Source: Meloidogyne chitwoodi
Lineage: Eukaryota; Nematoda; Chromadorea; Rhabditida; Meloidogynidae
Assembly (NCBI GenBank): GCA_015183035.1
Contig: JACZZP010000008.1
Span: 1,302,001-1,366,000, forward strand
Length of the DNA: 64,000 nt
Direction of reading: 5' to 3'
In this document: piece after piece, positions 1 to 8,858 of the stretch
Position numbering within the stretch: position 1 is the stretch's first letter
How the letters are laid out: the number at the start of each line of letters is the position of its first letter
Translations under genes and position numbers: made by a program
The notes under the pieces: generated by a model
Seen by the model: only the letters and a program-made list of their open reading frames with translations
What the model was told of the DNA's origin: nothing
The model's database searches: none

Positions 1-1268
1 AAATTATATTAATGGGTGGTTCTTCTAATATTATTAATTATTATCCATCATTACCATCAAAATCAAATAATAATAATATAACTTTAAATAATAATAATTT
101 TGTGGAACAAAATGAAAAACAAAATTATTTATCTAATTCTTCTTATGAATTTATTTCAAATAATAATAATAATTCTTATCAAAATCAATTAAAAATTAAT
201 GGAGAAGAAGAAGATTCATTAACATCTTCCTCTCCATCTATTGAAGAACAAAAAGAGCAACAAATAACAACAACAATAGAGGTTTTTTTTCTAAATTTAA
301 TTTAAAAATTAATTTATTTTTAGAAATCAATTGGTTCACCTGTTCTTTCTATTGAAATTTTACAACAAAAACCATCTACTATTACTAATAATATTCAACA
401 ACAAAAACAACAACAAACAACACAATCTGTTATTCCTTCTTATCCTGTAGGAATGAGAGTTCCACCAAATGGTAAAAATTCAGGATTTACAGTACGTAGA
501 ACACAAAGTATTAGAAAAAGTCATCATTGGGATGATATGAGAACAGTTGATATTCATGGGTATTTATTTATTTATTTTTAAATATTATTTTTTAATTTTC
601 AGTTATTTAGAAAGAAAACAAGAATTACAACCTGGAGGGAAAAAATCAACATTTCGTTCTTGGAAAAATTATTATACAATTCTTTGTGGTCAACTTTTTT
701 GTTTTTTTAAAGATGAACACAATTTTATGGAAAATATAGCAGCAGCAGCACCATTAGCATTACATGGATCTTATTCTGCACTTAATCCTGAATATATTAA
801 AAAACGTTTTGTTTTTAGGTTTTTCTTTTTTATTTAAATAATTAATTTATTTATTTAATTAGATTACACACATCTGATGGTGCTCAATTCCTTTTTGCTG
901 CTCCTGATCAATTAAAAGCTCTTGAATGGGTTGATAAATTAAATTTTAGAGCAAGATTAGATCCAGCTGATCAATTACTTGCTTTTAGACATGTAAAATT
1001 AATTTATTTAAAATTAAATTTTAAATTTAAAAAGAGTACAAGTGAACCTCTAGGAATTACTAATAATCAAACAACAAGAAGATCACCGTTTTGTTCAACA
1101 ACTACAGATATGTTATCAATTTCAAGAAGTATGACACTAAAACCAAGACCAAAACCTAAAGAATATTTAAATAATAATAAACAAAAAGAATCTTCAAATT
1201 CAGATGAATTAAATAATTTTAATATTATTGAAGAAAATGATTTAATAAATAATCAAAATATTTTTTAA
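1..1268 (+). CDS. sma-1: Beta-heavy spectrin (SMA-1/karst type), C-terminal end with PH domain; 5' end outside window
   Basis: Coding exons: up to 281, 324-559, 603-818, 863-992 and 1035-1268, all joined in phase by 42-44-nt GT-AG introns. The first visible part is low-complexity (Asn, Ser, Gln), typical of the linker before a spectrin PH domain. The PH domain follows (about residues 170-285 of the visible part). It opens with GYLERKQELQ, includes SWKNYYTILCGQLFCFFKDE and ends with the helix ALEWVDKLNF. The LCGQL.CFFKDE strand resembles beta-heavy spectrin PH domains more than conventional beta-spectrin, which favours SMA-1 over UNC-70. Beta-heavy spectrin forms part of the apical membrane skeleton, and the PH domain binds phosphoinositides. 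The tail after the domain is Ser/Asn-rich. The spectrin repeats would lie upstream of the window. Another PH protein of the spectrin type is possible. Confidence 0.72.
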
Positions 1269-1379
1269 TTAATTTATTTATAAATAAAAATAATATTTTT
1301 ATAATTTTAGATTAATAACTTTCCAATTATTTAATTTTATTTTAATTAAAAATAATAAAATAATTATTAATATTTATTT

Positions 1380-1721
1380 TTAAATTAACATAAATTCTAA
1401 ATAACGTAAATATTCTATAGCAGAACGTAAAGTTTCAATTTTTGACATTTTTCTTGTTTTATTATTTCCATTATTATTATATTTTTGTGGTAAAAGTTCT
1501 CTAATTTTTTGAAATGCTTTATTAAATGCTTCTACTCTTATACGTTCACGACTAGCATGTAAACTTTTATATTTTGGTGTTGATCTAATATTATTTTAAA
1601 TTTAATTATTTAATTAATTAATTAATTACCTTCTTAATCTTCTTCTTTCAGCTCTAGTTAAAGATTTTAATTTTTGTTGTTCTGTTAAAGGTTTTTTCTG
1701 TTCTTTTAAAGTTGTTGGCAT
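1380..1721 (-). CDS. hlh-15: bHLH transcription factor, NHLH/HLH-15 family
   Basis: Two exons (1630-1721 and 1380-1584, phase 2 join over a 45-nt intron) give 98 residues. The basic region and helix 1 read ASRERIRVEAFNKAFQKIRE, close to the NHLH1/2 (HEN) signature ATRERIRVEAFNLAF. Helix 2 has KMSKIETLRSAIEYLRYLEF, with the KLSKIEILR-like core of that family. A short run of Lys/Arg precedes the basic region (RAERRRLRR). The loop is Asn-rich and longer than usual. HLH-15/NHLH proteins are small neuronal transcription factors that bind E-boxes as dimers, so the short length is normal. The start is the first ATG of the exon. The gene lies tail to tail with the spectrin gene, only about 110 bp away. 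Confidence 0.82.
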
Positions 1722-2004
1722 TTAATTATTTAAAAATAAAAAATAAATTTTAAGTAATTTATTTAAAATTTATTTATTTTTACAATTATTTTAGGTATTT
1801 AAATAAATAAAAATATATTTATTTATTTATATATTGGTTTTCTTTTCATTTTACTAAAAAATTTAATTATCCCCAACAGGATTATTTTTTATCTAATTTA
1901 ATTTAAATTTTCTATAATAAAAATAATATTGTGTATTAAATAAAATAAAAATAAATATTTATATTTTAAAAAATAACAATTTTAATTATTTATTTTTTTT
2001 TAAA

Positions 2005-2670
2005 TTATTTTCTTTGAAGATTTTCTTTTTCTTCACTATCTTGATTATTAAAAGCTGGTTTTTGACAGATTGATGGAGCCTCAACACGACAACAACTAAA
2101 AATAATTATTTAAATTATTTTAAATTATTACCTTTGTATCCATTCACCATTTTGAATATTCATTTTAATACATTTTTTGCCTGAATTATATTTTGGTTTT
2201 ATACCTTTTAATAAATAATAATAATTATTTTAAATAATTAATAAAAAAATAAAATAACTATTTTGCCAATTAGTATAATTAAAAGAATTTCCATCTGTCC
2301 AAACATAATTTTTTAATTGTCCAAATTGTGCAGCTCCTAACCATATAAATCCATCATTATTATTAACTCTTTTAGCTATATCTAATAAATTAAATAAATT
2401 AATTAAATTAAATAAATAAAATAAACTTTCAATAAATTTATTTTCTTTTAAATCAAAAATAGATATTTGATGTCCTTTATTATAAATACAATTAATTTCT
2501 GCAATATTCCAACCAATTTTTTCAGAAAATAATTTTAAACATAAATGTCTTTCTGGTAAATATTCCCAATTTTTATTGCAAAAATTATTTTTAATTTTAA
2601 ATGATAAAATATTATTTTCAATAAAAATAAATAAAAAAGAAAAATAATAATATTTTATTTTATTTTGCAT
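2005..2670 (-). CDS. Secreted C-type lectin-domain protein
   Basis: Three exons (2259-2670, 2132-2204, 2005-2095) give 191 residues. The N-terminus is a hydrophobic signal-peptide-like stretch. The C-type lectin-like domain is recognisable by the opening Cys-Trp region (NKNWEYLPERHLCLKLF), the WIGA-like strand FIWLGA, the WTDG.SFNYTNW motif, and the terminal half with KCIKMN...GEWIQSCC and a final Cys (SICQKP). The Ca-binding loop is unusual: no EPN or QPD tripeptide is visible, so sugar binding cannot be assumed. There is an odd AT-rich insertion (LFYLFNLINLFNLL) that may be coding or may hide a short intron. Nematode C-type lectins act in immunity and, in plant parasites, have been proposed as secreted effectors; the role here is unknown. 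Confidence 0.75.
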
Positions 2671-3471
2671 TATTTATAAATTAAATAAATATTTATTAAT
2701 TAATATAAAATAATTAGAAATATTTATATTTAATATTAATTTATCTTTTTACCTAAAAAAAACTTTTTTTAATTATTCGTTAACTTTTCTTCTCGTTCTC
2801 CGATCTTATTAATTCATTTTTTGTAATTAATATTGGAATGTTAAAATATAAGTTTGATAAAAATTAAAAATATTATTTATTTTTATTTAAATTTTATATT
2901 AATTTTTTTATTTAAAATTTCCAATAACAATTTTAAATTAATTTAATATAAAATGAATATATATTTAATCTTTTATTATTTATAATAATTATTATTATAT
3001 CTTTATTTTTATATTTAATTTTACCTAAAAATAATTAAATTTTAGTTTAATTAAAAAAACAAATATTAAACTTAAAAAATTACTGTATTTAGAAAAATAC
3101 CTTTATCTTTTTTTTTAAATCTTTCATCACTAAAAAGGGGAATTTTGAAATAATTAACGTCAAGGGCAAATATTAATTTTTTCATGTGATTTTTTTTAAA
3201 AGACAAAGAAATAGACAAATAAATTAATAAATTTATTTGTTAAATTTTATTTAAAATTCCTTAAAAATTAATTAATTTTATTAAATAAATAAATGTTTTT
3301 AACAAAAATATTATTTTATATTTATTATTTATATTAAATTATTATATTAAATTAAATTATTTAATTTTAAATTTATATTAAATGAAAAATTTAATTAATT
3401 TTTTTTTAAATTATTATAAAATAAAATGTTTATTTAATTAAAATAATAATAATATTTTTTTAGAATTTTAA
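2671..3471. other. AT-rich intergenic region
   Basis: About 800 bp of very AT-rich sequence between the divergently transcribed lectin gene and the next secreted-protein gene. It must hold both promoters. No coding exon, RNA gene or clear repeat was recognised. Confidence 0.6.
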
Positions 3472-4186
3472 ATGTTAAAATTATATTATTATTTTTTATT
3501 TATTTTTTTGTTTTGTTTTGAATTAACAGGTTTTAATTAATTAATTTAATTAATTAATTTTTTAATTAAAAAATAATTATTATTTATTAAAGAACAAACA
3601 AATAAATATCTTAAACGTCGTTCTCTTTCAAGAAAAAAAGTTTTAACAACAAATGAATTAATTAAAAAAGAAAAAGATGATAAAGAAAATGCTGTAAATT
3701 ATTTAAAATTATTTAAAATTATTTAATTAATTTTTTTAGAAAAATATTAATTTATTAAAATGTAGTCCTTCAAATATTTTAAATAAATTATTTTGTTTTA
3801 TTTTAATTATTTTACCTTGTTTTACTTCAAAATTTTATGTTACTCCACGAGGTCCTCCTATTAATTCACTTTTAAAAATTCAACATTTACATCATATTGA
3901 AGAAAGATTTAGTTAAGTTTTAATTAATTAATTAATTTAATTATAATATTTTAATTTAAATTTATTAGATAATTATTTTATTCCATCAAATTGTGAAAAA
4001 AATAAAAATGAAAAAGAATATAAATTTAAAATTGAAATTGATAAAAATAAAGAATATAATTTAAATATTGAAGAAAATGGAAAAGAATTAATTATTGGAG
4101 AATTAAAACATAAATATGAATGTAATAAAATTGAAAAAGAAAAACAAATGTGTCAAAATAATTTTGAATTAATTACTAAATATTAA
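3472..4186 (+). CDS. Putative secreted orphan protein
   Basis: Four exons (3472-3529, 3593-3693, 3740-3911, 3969-4186) join in phase and give 182 residues. The protein starts with a clean signal peptide (MLKLYYYFLFIFLFCFELTG). A basic stretch LKRRSLSRKK follows directly, which could be a proprotein cleavage site. A second hydrophobic stretch (LFCFILIILPCF) precedes VTPRGPPINSLLKIQ. The C-terminal half is Lys/Glu/Asn-rich with three Cys residues. I recognise no family. It sits immediately upstream of three RALF-like genes in the same orientation and has the same small secreted-protein architecture, so an effector-like role is possible, but this is inference. An alternative reading is that the second hydrophobic stretch belongs to a separate gene start, but no ATG is present there. 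Confidence 0.6.
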
Positions 4187-4904
4187 AATTATTAATTAAT
4201 TTAAGAAAATAAAAAAGAAAGTTTTTCTTTAAATTTTATTTAATTATTTTTTTAATTTAATTTTTTAGAAATTATAATTGTTAGCAAGAATATTATTTTA
4301 AATACATAAATATATTTTATTTATTAAATATGTACATACATATATCTTCCGATAAAATTTAATTTTTAGTAAATTATTTTTTTAAATAAAATTCCAAAAA
4401 ATAATTTTTAATAAAATAATTAAAAAATTGGAAATAAATATTTACAAATATATTTTAATTTATTTATATTATGTTTTAAATAATTATAAAAGTTAATATA
4501 TTTTTTTAAAATTTAAAATGAAATTTTTGTGAAATAAAATCTCATTAAATAAATATTTATTATTTAAATATGTTTTTTATTTTTTGTTAGCAAAAAAGGA
4601 CCCCGAAGGGAGTGTCCTCCTTTTTTTGTTAAATAAAATATTAAATTATTTTTAGCAGATTTAAATGTCAAAAAATTAGAATTAATACGTGGAAATTATT
4701 TAATTTATTTTAATTTAATTTTTTAATTTTATTATATTTGTGCATCTATACTACATTAATTAATTAAATTCAATAAATTTTTTATAAAGAATTATATTAT
4801 TATAAATAAATTTAAAATAATAAAATTTAATTAATTTTTTCAATATATTCATTTTAATTAAAATTTAAAAATAAAATTTAACAAAAATATATTTATTTAA
4901 ATTA
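4187..4904. other. AT-rich intergenic region with one GC-rich hairpin
   Basis: About 720 bp without a supported gene. It includes the hairpin at 4586-4630 (listed separately) and a short open stretch after a TTTTTAG acceptor near 4650-4690 that could not be connected to any exon. Confidence 0.5.
4586..4630. repeat. GC-rich hairpin in AT-rich spacer
   Basis: The arms CAAAAAAGGAC (4591-4601) and GTCCTCCTTTTTTTG (4614-4628) pair imperfectly, and the loop contains a further CCC-GAA-GGG mini-stem. The surrounding sequence is almost pure A/T, so this island stands out. Function unknown; it could be the remnant of a MITE or a structured RNA. Confidence 0.5.
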
Positions 4905-5262
4905 ATGGAAATATTTAAATTTTATATTATTTATATTCTTTCTTTATTTATTTTATTTAATAATGTTATTAATGAAGTATGGAAATATAAAGAATTTTAT
5001 AAAATAAGAGCTAAACGACATTGTGGACGTAAATATATATTTATTAAATAATTAATTAATTATATTAAATTATAATTAAATTAAATAATTAAATTATAAT
5101 TAAATTAAATAATTAAATTTATTATTTTAAGATAAACACTCATTTATTTCATATGGAGCTCTTAAAAAAGATATTTGTAACAAAAAATTAGGAATGGAAA
5201 TAGCTAATAAATATACAAGAGGAAATAGTGCTATATTTCATAATAGAGAAGGAAATGGATAA
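4905..5262 (+). CDS. RALF-like secreted peptide precursor (copy A, both halves of the RALF core)
   Basis: Two exons (4905-5028 and 5132-5262, phase 1 join) give 84 residues. The N-terminus is a signal peptide of about 23 residues. The mature part has basic RAKRHCG and then FISYGALKKDI, matching the plant RALF motif YISYGALxxN/D. It continues to ANKYTRGNSAI, matching the plant RALF segment ANPYxRGCSxI. Plant RALF peptides bind FERONIA-family receptor kinases and cause alkalinisation; RALF mimics have been reported from root-knot nematodes and promote parasitism. The four conserved RALF cysteines are mostly lost: one Cys follows the YISY motif, and the CSxITRC cysteines are replaced (NSAIFHN). 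There is no plant-style RRxL processing site, as expected for a mimic that is simply secreted. First of three tandem copies; the intron falls just before the core in all three. Confidence 0.88.
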
Positions 5263-5748
5263 AATTTAAATAATTTAATAATATAAGTATATATATTTTT
5301 AATTCTTTTTATCTAAAATAATTAATACTATTAATTTATATTTTAATTTTTAAATAATTTTAATTTATTTATTAATTAAAATTTCTTTTTTCTTTTCTTC
5401 TATGTACTATTTATAATAAATAATCTTAAAAAAATTAAAGTTTTATTATTTATAAAAATTAATTTAAAAATTTTATTTACAGCACATTATTTAATTTTTA
5501 ATATTAAAATTATTTATTTTTAAAATAAAATTATTTATTTTTAAACATTTTTATATTTTTTTATTTTTAATTATAAATTAATTTTGTATTTTTTAATTAT
5601 TAATTATTTTAATTTTTAAATAATAATTATTGATATAATATTTATTTATTTATTCAGGTTAATTTAAAAGAAAAATTAATATTTTTTTTATTTTTATTTT
5701 TAAATTTAATTAAATTTTTGCTAAAAAAAGATATTATTTATTTAAAAA
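5263..5748. other. AT-rich intergenic region
   Basis: About 490 bp between RALF-like copies A and B, extremely AT-rich. It presumably holds the copy B promoter. Nothing else was recognised. Confidence 0.5.
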
Positions 5749-6091
5749 ATGTTTAATATTAAATATTTTTATATTTTACAAATAATTTTATTTTTATTTA
5801 TTTTAACAAATATTATTAATGGAAAATCATTTTTTGAAAAATTAAAAGATTTTTTTCACTGTCATCATAAAAAGGATAAAAATGGTAAAATAAAAATAAA
5901 AATTTATTTTTTAATTATTAGAAAATATTCAAAAACAACCAAAATATATTTCTTATGGAGCTTTAAGTGCAGATAGAATACCTCCATCAATGGCTCATAT
6001 TTTACCTTTAGCTAATAATAATAATAATTATAATATTACTACTACTAATAAAACACCAGCAGATATTAATAATACTAAAAATTATTTATAA
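5749..6091 (+). CDS. RALF-like secreted peptide precursor (copy B, N-terminal RALF motif only)
   Basis: Two exons (5749-5884 and 5922-6091, phase 1 join over a 37-nt intron) give 101 residues. A signal peptide of about 25 residues ends near NIINGKS. A basic His/Lys stretch (CHHKKDKNGE) comes before the core YISYGALSADRIPPSMAH, where YISYGAL and ADRIP match plant RALF YISYGALxxNxVP. The second half of RALF (YxRGCSxITRC) and its cysteines are absent. It is replaced by HILPLANN and an Asn/Thr-rich tail. In plant RALFs the YISY region is the main receptor-contacting part, so the copy may still act as a ligand; that is inference. Intron position and phase match copies A and C, showing tandem duplication. 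Confidence 0.87.
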
Positions 6092-6489
6092 AATTAATAA
6101 ATATTTATTTAAATTATTTTAATCTCAAATTTTATTTTTATTTAACTATAAATTTTAATTTAAATATTATTTATATTTATTTTTAAAATAATATAAATTT
6201 TATAAGAATTTTGAAAAGTTTTCATTAAATTAATATTTTATTATCAAAAATTTAAATAAATATTTTTTAAATAATTAATCAATATTTTATATACCAAATT
6301 TTATTTTTTTTAATTTTTAGAAAAATATCCACGTGTTAATATTAATTTTATATTTATTCAGTAATTAATTAATTAATAAATATTTATGTTTTTATTTAAT
6401 GCCATTAATTTATTTTAATCCTTTATATTTTTATTTCCTTTATTTATAATATTTAACTGAATAAAACTTTTTTTTTAATTTTATAAATA
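6092..6489. other. AT-rich intergenic region
   Basis: About 400 bp between RALF-like copies B and C. No third-party gene or repeat was recognised; a splice-acceptor-like TTTTTAG near 6315-6321 leads into a short open stretch that has no RALF similarity. Confidence 0.5.
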
Positions 6490-6967
6490 ATGAAAATTAA
6501 TAATATTATTTATTTATTTTATTTTTCTTTATTTATTATTAATAATATTGTTAATACTAAATCTATTTTTAATAAAATATTTGATGAATTAAAACCAAAA
6601 CACTCTGATGAAAATGACAAAAATAAAGAAACAAAAAATAATGAACGTAAAATAAATTTTAAAAAATAAATTATAATTAAAATTGTTACTTATTTAATTA
6701 TGAAATATTTAAAATATATTTTATTAGATAAATACTTTAATTATAAATTAAAATATTTTAATAATTTAAAAATAATTTTAAATTTATTAATATTTTTTAA
6801 AATATTTTTAAGCAAATTATATAACTTATGGGGCATTGCAAGCTGATAGAATACCTGGAAAATTTGCTCATGTTTTCCCTTTAGCAAATAATTATACTGA
6901 TCCACGTGAATTATCAACAACAACAACAAAAATTATAAAAAAAAATAAAAATAATAATTTAAAATAA
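6490..6967 (+). CDS. RALF-like secreted peptide precursor (copy C, N-terminal RALF motif only)
   Basis: Two exons (6490-6646 and 6813-6967, phase 1 join over a 166-nt intron) give 103 residues. A signal peptide of about 23 residues is followed by a charged Lys/Glu/Asp spacer (KPKHSDENDKNKETKNNE). The core is YITYGALQADRIPGKFAH, followed by VFPLANN and a Thr/Lys/Asn tail. It aligns with copy B over YI(S/T)YGAL.ADRIP..(M/F)AH..PLANN and with plant RALF over YISYGALxxxxxP. There are no cysteines in the mature part. The intron is longer than in copy B, but its position relative to the core is the same. It is probably the closest paralogue of copy B. As with the others, secretion from nematode glands is inferred from the signal peptide and from the family, not shown here. 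Confidence 0.86.
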
Positions 6968-7329
6968 AAAGAAAACGAAAAAGAAATATGTACACAAATT
7001 GAAAATTTTAAATAATTAATTGAAGAAATAAAATTAATTTAAAGTTAATTAATTTATAATTATAAAGTTAATATAAATATTTATATTATTAATGTAAAAG
7101 TAAAGTACCTATTTTATATTTTAATCAAAATTTAAGTGAATTAAAAATTAATAAAATACCTATATAATTATATAAAATATATTTATTTATTTATTTATTA
7201 ATAAATTGGCTAAACTTCTTCTTAGAATAAATTAGTATATAAACTAATTTTATAAATCAAAATTTAATAATATTCTTTTGATCAAATTACTGCAATTTGT
7301 CAACTACCTATTTTATTTAATAGTCTAAA
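6968..7329. other. AT-rich intergenic region
   Basis: About 360 bp between RALF-like copy C and the Thr-rich membrane protein gene. Nothing was recognised beyond AT-rich spacer. Confidence 0.5.
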
Positions 7330-8663
7330 ATGCATTTATGGTCTACGTCTTTCTTTCGTTTAAATTTTTTGTTTATATTGCTTTGTTCTGTTATTTACTT
7401 TTCAAAAGGACAAAATAATAAGTATGTTTTTTAATTGTTTCTATTAAATATTATTTAATTTTCTTGATAGAGAAAATATTAAAAACAATGTAAGCTATGA
7501 TAACATCACAGAAACGTCGAATGCAAAAACAACAAAAACATCTTCTACTGTAATAATAATAATAACTAAAACAAATCAAACTAAAACACCATTGACTACA
7601 AAAATACAAACAATAAAAATCAGATTTTAACAAAACCTAAAACAATCAATAAATCAAAAACAAAACAATTAACGAAGAATAACATTTTATCAAAATTAAC
7701 AAAAACCAAAAAAGATGAAAATAAGAATACTTCGGCTAAAACAAGCAAAATAGAAGAAGAAAAAAGTACAAATTTTAAATTATATATTTACATTTTAATT
7801 GCAATAATAATAATAATTATTATTGGATTTATAATTTATAAATGTCGTTATAAAATTTGTAGACTTAAAATATTTCGACGTTTTAAAAAAAATAGAAGAA
7901 AGAGGAAATTGAAGAAAAAATTACAAAAAATAGAATTTACACAAGAAGATTATGATTCAGAATTTTGTTTTTTTAATGGAGATGATTTTAATGATCTTGG
8001 CCCTTTGAAAATTTTAAAAAATATTAAGGTTAGAATATTTTAATTTTAAAAAATATTAATTTATTTTTAGCTTCCATCAATGGCAGCACCAAATATTGAA
8101 TTAGCTTCAGATCTTAAAAGATTAAATATTAATTTTGATAAGAAAATGTGTTTTTTATATGAAGTTGGAAGTGAAATTGTTTGTTTAATTAATCTTTTTT
8201 TATATATTTAATTTTAAGGAGTTAGTAGTTGGTTCTGATGGTGAAACAATAATAGAGCACAGTCCTAGCACTAGTTGGAGGAAAACTTATGGAGGAAAAA
8301 TTAAAAGAGGATTATATGAAGATGATAAACGTAAATCTGAAAAATCAATTAGGTTTTTATTTTTTAATTAAATTAAAAAACATTTTTTATAGAGATGTAA
8401 TTGATAATAAATTAAAAGAAGAAAAAGAAGTTGAATTAAAAGAAGATAAAAATATTGCAACAATAAGAGAATTTGATAAAGAAATTAAAACAGCAAAAGA
8501 AGTTATAAATTTAGATGAAATTAAAAGTAAAGAAAATAAAAATATTATTAATAATAAAATTATTGAAGAAACAAAAAAAGAACAAAGTAAAGAAGATAAT
8601 ATTACTACACCTACTACAGAAGAACAGAGCACAGAGGAAACTAATTTGACTATAGATGATTAA
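7330..8663 (+). CDS. Thr-rich single-pass membrane protein, paralogue 1
   Basis: Six exons (7330-7421, 7471-7549, 7624-8028, 8071-8178, 8219-8352, 8393-8663) join in phase and give 362 residues. Order: signal peptide (MHLWSTSFFRLNFLFILLCS), Thr/Lys/Asn-rich ectodomain, transmembrane segment (YIYILIAIIIIIIIGFIIY), juxtamembrane Cys/Arg/Lys-rich stretch (KCRYKICRLKIFRRFKK), then a cytoplasmic region with LKRLNINF, YEVGSEI, SPSTSWRKTYGGKIKRG and YEDD. The C-terminal tail is Lys/Glu-rich. The 74-nt second intron removes a stop codon and restores the frame, so it is needed. I recognise no known family. The gene at 12048-13726 is a clear paralogue with the same domain order and intron phases. The two genes face each other around a P450 gene. 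Confidence 0.75.
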
Positions 8664-8858
8664 GATAATTAATTAATTTATATATTATTTATTTATTAAA
8701 TTATAAATTTTATTTTACTTAATAAAAATTACTTTTTCAATTAAAAATTAAAAAATAATAATAAAAATTTATTAAATTAATTAAATATATTAAAATCAAA
8801 AAGTACATAATTATATAAAATATATATTTAAAAATAATAATAATTATTTATTTATTTA

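Noticed and set aside
3593..3693. Reading the LKRRSLSRKK segment of the orphan gene as another RALF precursor
   Set aside because: It lacks YISY, RGCS and any other RALF core motif; only a basic cleavage-like stretch is shared with plant precursors.
8387..8632. Minus-strand hydrophobic frame
   Set aside because: Reverse reading of the Lys/Glu-rich tail of the Thr-rich membrane protein.
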